From the NCBI RefSeq assembly GCF_900187385.1, contig NZ_FYEY01000001.1, forward strand, positions 4,464,001 through 4,528,000: DNA of 64,000 nucleotides. Reading direction: 5' to 3'. Below are positions 60,586 to 64,000 of the stretch, one piece after another. This stretch comes from Streptomyces sp. 2114.4. GTDB lineage: Bacteria; Actinomycetota; Actinomycetes; Streptomycetales; Streptomycetaceae. The position numbers and the translations under genes are program-made. The notes under the pieces were generated by a model that ran no database searches, had not been told where the DNA came from, and worked only from the letters and a program-made list of their open reading frames with translations. How positions within the stretch are numbered: position 1 is the first letter of the stretch; the number at the start of each line of letters is the position of its first letter.

Positions 60586-60819
60586 GTGAAGTACGCAAAG
60601 GTCGCAGCGATCACTGCCGGAACCATCATGGCGGTGGGCTCGGCTACGCCGGCGTTCGCCGACGCGGGTATCGCGGGTGGCGCCAAGAACTCGCCCGGTG
60701 TGATCTCCGGCAACGCCATCCAGGTTCCGGTGCACATCCCGATCAACATCTGCGGCAACACCGTCAACATCGTCGCGCTGCTGAACCCGGCGTTCGGCAA
60801 CACCTGCGTGAACGCCTGA
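60586..60819 (+). CDS. Short chaplin (one hydrophobic chaplin domain)
   Basis: A 77-residue secreted hydrophobin-like protein. The signal peptide KYAKVAAITAGTIMAVGSA ends at AFA-DAG (about residue 25). The mature ~52 residues are one chaplin domain: SPGVISGNAIQVPVHIPI, then the disulphide pair in NICGNTVNIVALLNPAFGNTC. Short chaplins (ChpD-H type) self-assemble into amphipathic amyloid at the air interface. The presence of both cysteines argues against ChpE, which lacks them. GTG 60586 follows AAGGGCTGAAA. Confidence 0.95.
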   Translation: MKYAKVAAITAGTIMAVGSATPAFADAGIAGGAKNSPGVISGNAIQVPVHIPINICGNTVNIVALLNPAFGNTCVNA

Positions 60820-60852
60820 CTCGAAGGAATTCGAGCCATGTCGATGTGACCT

Positions 60853-60885
60853 GGCCCCGGTGCGCGGTCCCTGCGCACCGGGGCC
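60853..60885 (+). terminator. Terminator after the short chaplin
   Basis: A perfect 13-bp stem (60853-60865 with 60873-60885) with a 7-nt loop lies 33 bp after the chaplin stop. Confidence 0.85.
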
Positions 60886-61089
60886 GGTCGCCATTCGCAT
60901 GGTGCAGGTGGATACACAACACCCGTAATTTTCGGGCGGCTTGTCCGAGAAGAATGTAACTTCAGGGTTTCTCAGGACGTAGGCACTCGTTAGTCACGCT
61001 GAGATCGGTCATCCGAGCAGCGAAATGATTGCTCATGTGGTGTTGCTGCCGCCGGACCGCCAAGCACCGCCCGAGAAGGGACAGTTGAA

Positions 61090-61380
61090 GTGAAGTACGC
61101 AAAGTCTGCCGCGGTTGTTGCCGGTTCCGTCATGGCGCTGGGGGTCGCTGCACCCGCCTTCGCCGCCCCGCCAGGAGCCCCGACCATGAGCCTCAACGGC
61201 GGGCTGACCGACGCGCTGAGCAGCAAGCAGCTGGACGGCCACCAGCTCACACCGCTGGTCAAAACGGTCAAGACCGCGGGGGGCAACGTCAGGTCGACCA
61301 ATGCGAAGAAGCTGCTCCGTGGTGTCACCGGGGCGGCGGCCAAGAAGACTCCGCTGCTCGGCGGTCTGCCGCTCAAGTAA
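61090..61380 (+). CDS. Small secreted protein with a chaplin-like leader but no chaplin domain
   Basis: A 96-residue exported protein. Its leader KYAKSAAVVAGSVMALGVA ... AFA closely resembles that of the chaplin at 60586, and both genes open with the same 15 bases (GTGAAGTACGCAAAG). The mature ~71 residues are different: Lys/Gly/Leu/Thr-rich (LSSKQLDGHQLTPLVKTVKT, AKKLLRGVTGAAAKKTPLL), basic and without cysteine. No family is recognised. Its place between a chaplin and a rodlin suggests a surface or assembly role. Confidence 0.8.
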   Translation: MKYAKSAAVVAGSVMALGVAAPAFAAPPGAPTMSLNGGLTDALSSKQLDGHQLTPLVKTVKTAGGNVRSTNAKKLLRGVTGAAAKKTPLLGGLPLK

Positions 61381-61778
61381 TTCCCGGGCGCCCGACGTGG
61401 GCCGCCGCGGGGGTGGGCAGCGGAGCTGTCCGTCCCGGGCTTGCGACGCGGGCGCGGATTTCACTGTCTTCGGCTGTGCCCGGTGAGTGCGACGCGGTAG
61501 CGGAATTCGCGTGGCCCGACTGCTGACATGCAGTGCTCGAAGCTTTACCCCCGCTTTCTCGCCCTCGGGTCCCGGCCCGGTCCGGCCCCGGAGCGCCGGC
61601 CACGATGCCGGTCCGTAAAAGTGACTCCGGAAAGCGGCTCGGAAAATCGCTCCGGTGGCCGGCTCGGAGAGTCGCTCCGGCGGTCAGCTCATTTGAGTGA
61701 ATGAGAACAACCAAAAACATCCCTGTGAGTTGGGCAGATTGCCCGGCCCAAGGGCATCCCGAAACACGAAGGATCAAA
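61381..61778. other. 398-bp spacer upstream of rodlin 2
   Basis: No gene is visible. It holds a 25-bp tandem repeat (listed separately) and, near its end, the likely rodlin 2 promoter region of lower GC content. Confidence 0.45.
61635..61684. repeat. Two tandem 25-bp units upstream of rodlin 2
   Basis: Units at 61635-61659 and 61660-61684 share the CGGCTCGGAxAxTCGCTCCGG core, with a partial copy just before (61620-61634). They lie 95-145 bp upstream of the rodlin 2 start and could be protein-binding sites. Confidence 0.8.
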
Positions 61779-62177
61779 ATGATCAAGAAGGCTTTGGCCA
61801 CCGCAGCCGCGGCTGCGTCCATTGTCGGCGTGGCCGCCGCTGCCGCCCCCCAGGCGATGGCGATCGGTAACCAGCACGGAACGTCTTCCGTCAACGGCAA
61901 CGGCGCGCAGCAGTATTTCGGAAACTCCACCACGTACGGCTACATGAGCCCGCAGATCGGCCTGATCCAGGGCTCGCTCAACAAGCCCTGCCTGGCTCTG
62001 GGCAAGCTGAACCTCCAGGGTGCGAGCGCTCTCCAGCTGCAGGACATCAACGTCCTGTCGTCGCCGCAGAACCAGCAGTGCACCGAGAATTCCACCCAGG
62101 CCAAGGGCGACGAGCCGCTGTCGCACATCCTGGACAACATCCCGATCCTTTCCGGCAACGGCGCCGGCAACCACTGA
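61779..62177 (+). CDS. Rodlin, copy 2
   Basis: A 132-residue rodlin with leader IKKALATAAAAASIVGVAA, cut near PQAMA-IGN. The mature part has GTSSVNGNGAQQYFGNSTT, MSPQIGLIQGSLNKPCL, DINVLSSPQNQQC and AKGDEPLSHILDNIP. It is close to copy 1, with the stretch around SPQNQQCTENSTQAKGDE almost unchanged. ATG 61779 follows ACGAAGGATCAAA. A perfect terminator follows. Confidence 0.95.
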   Translation: MIKKALATAAAAASIVGVAAAAAPQAMAIGNQHGTSSVNGNGAQQYFGNSTTYGYMSPQIGLIQGSLNKPCLALGKLNLQGASALQLQDINVLSSPQNQQCTENSTQAKGDEPLSHILDNIPILSGNGAGNH

Positions 62178-62191
62178 TCGGCTGATGAGCA

Positions 62192-62230
62192 CCCGGGCCG
62201 CCCGGTCCTCCTTCTTCCGGGCGGCCCGGG
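62192..62230 (+). terminator. Terminator after rodlin 2
   Basis: A perfect 14-bp stem (62192-62205 with 62217-62230) with an 11-nt C/T-rich loop lies 14 bp after the rodlin 2 stop. Confidence 0.88.
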
Positions 62231-62320
62231 TTCCCGACGTCCGGCGCCGGGGCGGAAATGTTATTCGCTCGTGACTGAACTCCGCTGCGCCGGATCGTTA
62301 GGAATGATGTGTGGAGGGAA

Positions 62321-62371
62321 GCATGCCAATGCCCTTGCGAGATTGATGGGGCCGCGAGGGTATTGGCATGC
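62321..62371. repeat. 19-bp inverted repeat with GCATGCCAAT ends
   Basis: 62321-62339 pairs with 62353-62371 with two mismatches, around a 13-nt loop. It is distinct from the terminator after rodlin 2. It could be a cruciform, protein-binding site or part of a small RNA. Confidence 0.75.
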
Positions 62372-62385
62372 CGGCCGTAACGAGT

Positions 62386-62426
62386 GCAGGGCCCGCGAAT
62401 CCGTTCAGCGGTTTCGCGGGCCCTGC
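62386..62426. terminator. Perfect 14-bp hairpin between rodlins 2 and 3
   Basis: 62386-62399 pairs perfectly with 62413-62426 around a 13-nt loop. It follows the preceding inverted repeat by 14 bp. No U tract, so it may be structural or regulatory rather than a terminator. Confidence 0.65.
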
Positions 62427-62690
62427 GTCGTACGAAGGCAGAAGGTCATTGCGCTCGGGCCGGTCCGGGCCGCTCAGGGGCGATCGGGGATGTTCACGGG
62501 GACGCCCCGAGGGTGACAAGTCGCATATTCGGTGCGCGAATTGGGGCGGGGTGTCGGCGGCAGCGGCAGCTGATGCCCATGCGGAAGAACTGTGCCTGCT
62601 ATTCGGGTGACGGTGCAGAACTCAAGCCCATATGGCGGGTTGTTCAAACAGGGCTCCCGTGTCGGGAGTTTCTTCTCCTGAAGGGTTTGC

Positions 62691-63089
62691 GTGATGAAGA
62701 AGATGATGGCGGGCGCGGCTGTGGCGGCGTCGCTGATCGGTATGTCCGCTGCGGCCGCTCCCGACGCCATGGCGATCGGTGACCAGACGGGCACCAGCAC
62801 GGTCAACGGAAACGGGGCGGCGTCGGTCTACGGCAACTCCACCACGCGCGGCAACCTGAGCCCCCAGCTCGGGCTCGTCCAAGGCTCGCTGAACGACCTG
62901 TGCCTGGCTCTGGGCAAGTTGAACCTCCAGGGCGTCTCCGCGATCCAGGCGCAGGACATCAACATCCTGTCGTCGCCGCAGAACCAGCAGTGCGTCCACA
63001 ACTCGACGCAGGCCAAGGGCGACGAGGCGCTGTCGCACATCATCGACGACATTCCGATCCTCTCCGGGAACGGTGTCGGCAACGGGTGA
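62691..63089 (+). CDS. Rodlin, copy 3
   Basis: A 132-residue rodlin with leader MKKMMAGAAVAASLIGMSA, cut near PDAMA-IGD. The mature part has GTSTVNGNGAASVYGNSTT, LSPQLGLVQGSLNDLCL, DINILSSPQNQQC and AKGDEALSHIIDDIPILSG. It is the most divergent of the three (NDLCL for NKPCL, CVHNS for CTENS) but keeps both cysteines. GTG 62691 or ATG 62694 can be the start. Confidence 0.94.
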   Translation: MMKKMMAGAAVAASLIGMSAAAAPDAMAIGDQTGTSTVNGNGAASVYGNSTTRGNLSPQLGLVQGSLNDLCLALGKLNLQGVSAIQAQDINILSSPQNQQCVHNSTQAKGDEALSHIIDDIPILSGNGVGNG

Positions 63090-63125
63090 CCGCAGGCGGC
63101 CTCGGCCGTTCCCCCGCTTGTGTCT

Positions 63126-63165
63126 CCGGGCGGCCGGCGCCGCGTATGGGCTGCCGGCCGCCCGG
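63126..63165 (+). terminator. Terminator after rodlin 3
   Basis: A perfect 13-bp stem (63126-63138 with 63153-63165) with a 14-nt loop lies 36 bp after the rodlin 3 stop. Confidence 0.85.
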
Positions 63166-63230
63166 TCGTGCGAGGGGATCGCGGGGCGGGCGGCGGTCCG
63201 TGGTCAACGACTGTGAAGGAGGGATGAGAG

Positions 63231-63845
63231 ATGCGACAGAGCCTGAAGACGTGTGTGTTCGTGGCGGCGGCGTCGGGGGTGCTGGGCGCCGGCGGCGGCG
63301 TGGCGTACGCGGATGCCGGTGCCGGGGGCGGTGCGACGAACTCTGCCGGGGTGCTGTCCGGGAACAACATCCAGGTGTCCGTGGACACCCCGGTCAATGT
63401 GTGTGGCAACTCGGTCGACGGGGGCGCGGCGCTCAACCCGGCCATGGGCAACGCGTGCGGAAACGGTGCGGCACCCGTGGCGGCCGCCCAGTGGCCCCCG
63501 GGGCCCGCCGCTCCGCCACCTCCGGTGGCACACCGGCGGGCCCCGGGGGCCGCCCCGAAGCATGCGGCCCCGGAGTCGGCGCCGCAGCGGGTGCGGCCGC
63601 AGGCGGAGCACCCGGCCGGGACGGCGCCGCAGCACGCCAGGAAGTCCACGGGCGGTCCCGCGGCCGGGCCCGCGGCACAGTCCGCGCGGGAGGCGCGAGC
63701 GGGGGCGCGGTCCGGGGCGTCGGCGGGCTCCGTACTGCTGGCCTCCACCGGGCCCGGCGAGCTGGCCATGCTGGCCGGTACAGGCGGCGGGCTGCTGGTG
63801 GGCGGGGCGCTGCTGCTGCGCCGGGCCGGTACGCGACGCAGGTGA
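63231..63845 (+). CDS. Long chaplin with one chaplin domain and LAxTG sorting signal
   Basis: A 204-residue wall-anchored chaplin. The signal peptide ends near VAYA-DAG (about residue 27). One chaplin domain follows (SAGVLSGNNIQVSVDTPV, NVCGNSVDGGAALNPAMGNAC; about residues 38-76), then ~95 residues rich in Ala, Pro, Gly and Arg. The class-E sortase motif LASTG comes next, with a hydrophobic helix (LAMLAGTGGGLLVGGALLL) and a basic end RRAGTRRR. Classical long chaplins (ChpA-C) have two chaplin domains; this has one. ATG 63231 follows GAAGGAGGGATGAGAG. Confidence 0.93.
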   Translation: MRQSLKTCVFVAAASGVLGAGGGVAYADAGAGGGATNSAGVLSGNNIQVSVDTPVNVCGNSVDGGAALNPAMGNACGNGAAPVAAAQWPPGPAAPPPPVAHRRAPGAAPKHAAPESAPQRVRPQAEHPAGTAPQHARKSTGGPAAGPAAQSAREARAGARSGASAGSVLLASTGPGELAMLAGTGGGLLVGGALLLRRAGTRRR

Positions 63846-64000
63846 GCGAGGCTCCGTACGCGGCGGCCGAGGCCCGGGGCGTCGGGGGCTCGACCGCCGG
63901 CCGAGCGGGTCCGGCGGGCCGCTCGGCCCGGTCCGCCCGGTCGAGCCGGCCGTCGGCATCGCCGCGGGACCGTGCCGCGTGCTGCACCCTCTGGCAAAAT
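63846..64000. other. Window end
   Basis: The last 155 bp show no gene start, RNA or hairpin that I can support. Confidence 0.4.

Larger units (their letters stand above)
62231..62690. other. Spacer between rodlin 2 and rodlin 3 with two additional hairpins
   Basis: No gene with a ribosome-binding site is seen. Two long inverted repeats at 62321-62371 and 62386-62426 are listed separately. The last ~80 bp are less GC-rich and probably contain the rodlin 3 promoter; GAAGGG at 62680 is its ribosome-binding site. Confidence 0.5.

Noticed and set aside
1..64000. CRISPR arrays, insertion sequences, integrases, replication origins
   Set aside because: No spaced identical repeats of CRISPR type, no transposase or integrase motif, and no DnaA-box cluster were seen.

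Overview
This is a high-GC actinobacterial chromosome segment, almost certainly Streptomyces. It carries bldG with its anti-sigma partner, an MFS-thymidylate kinase fusion, three rodlins and two chaplins, a combination seen in spore-forming streptomycetes. All calls come from reading the sequence and translations; no database search was run.

Left part (1-26.3 kb) is conserved chromosome: the end of an Ssd/CpaE-like gene and a Tad/Flp-type secretion locus (tadA, tadB, tadC, a DUF4244 pilin-like protein, TadE-like and TadG-like proteins); a DEAD/DEAH helicase with a C-terminal cysteine cluster; bldG-apgA; a proton-pumping pyrophosphatase; small exported proteins; topA, tmk and holB; a secreted tripeptidyl-aminopeptidase-like lipoprotein; and tRNA-Thr(CGT) with a strong terminator.

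Middle part (26.4-57.5 kb) looks accessory. It holds a methyltransferase, a NarL-type two-component pair whose kinase is frameshifted, an internally deleted LD-carboxypeptidase pseudogene, and then a compact and unfamiliar biosynthetic locus (about 30.1-47.5 kb). The locus has a ten-gene minus-strand operon (alpha/beta hydrolase, MFS exporter, PCP-thioesterase, TrmO-like, HemN-like radical SAM enzyme, Cys/Met-type PLP-fold protein, tandem OsmC-like protein, class I methyltransferase, ATP-grasp ligase, second TrmO-like). Around it lie a free-standing adenylation domain, a tautomerase-like protein, a class I aminotransferase homologue, a LuxR-type protein and a large SARP/AfsR-type regulator. 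Three proteins of the locus lack the residue that defines their family's chemistry: the aminotransferase has Thr for the PLP lysine, the Cys/Met-type protein contains no lysine at all, and both OsmC halves lack the peroxidatic cysteine. My working model is an amino acid activated by the A domain, tethered to the PCP, modified by radical SAM and methyltransferase chemistry (possibly cyclopropanation), released by the thioesterase, possibly ligated by the ATP-grasp enzyme, and exported by the MFS protein.

Next come an OmpR-type two-component system with two paralogous exported proteins, a GDPD-family phosphodiesterase, a family-3 acyltransferase, a TetR/CrtA-like/RidA divergon with a visible operator, an HSL-type esterase and a minimal family-A DNA polymerase. 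The right end (59.8-63.8 kb) is a surface-protein cluster: rodlin, chaplin, a small secreted protein with a chaplin-like leader, rodlin, rodlin, and a long chaplin with an LAxTG sorting signal. Most of these genes are followed by strong hairpin terminators.
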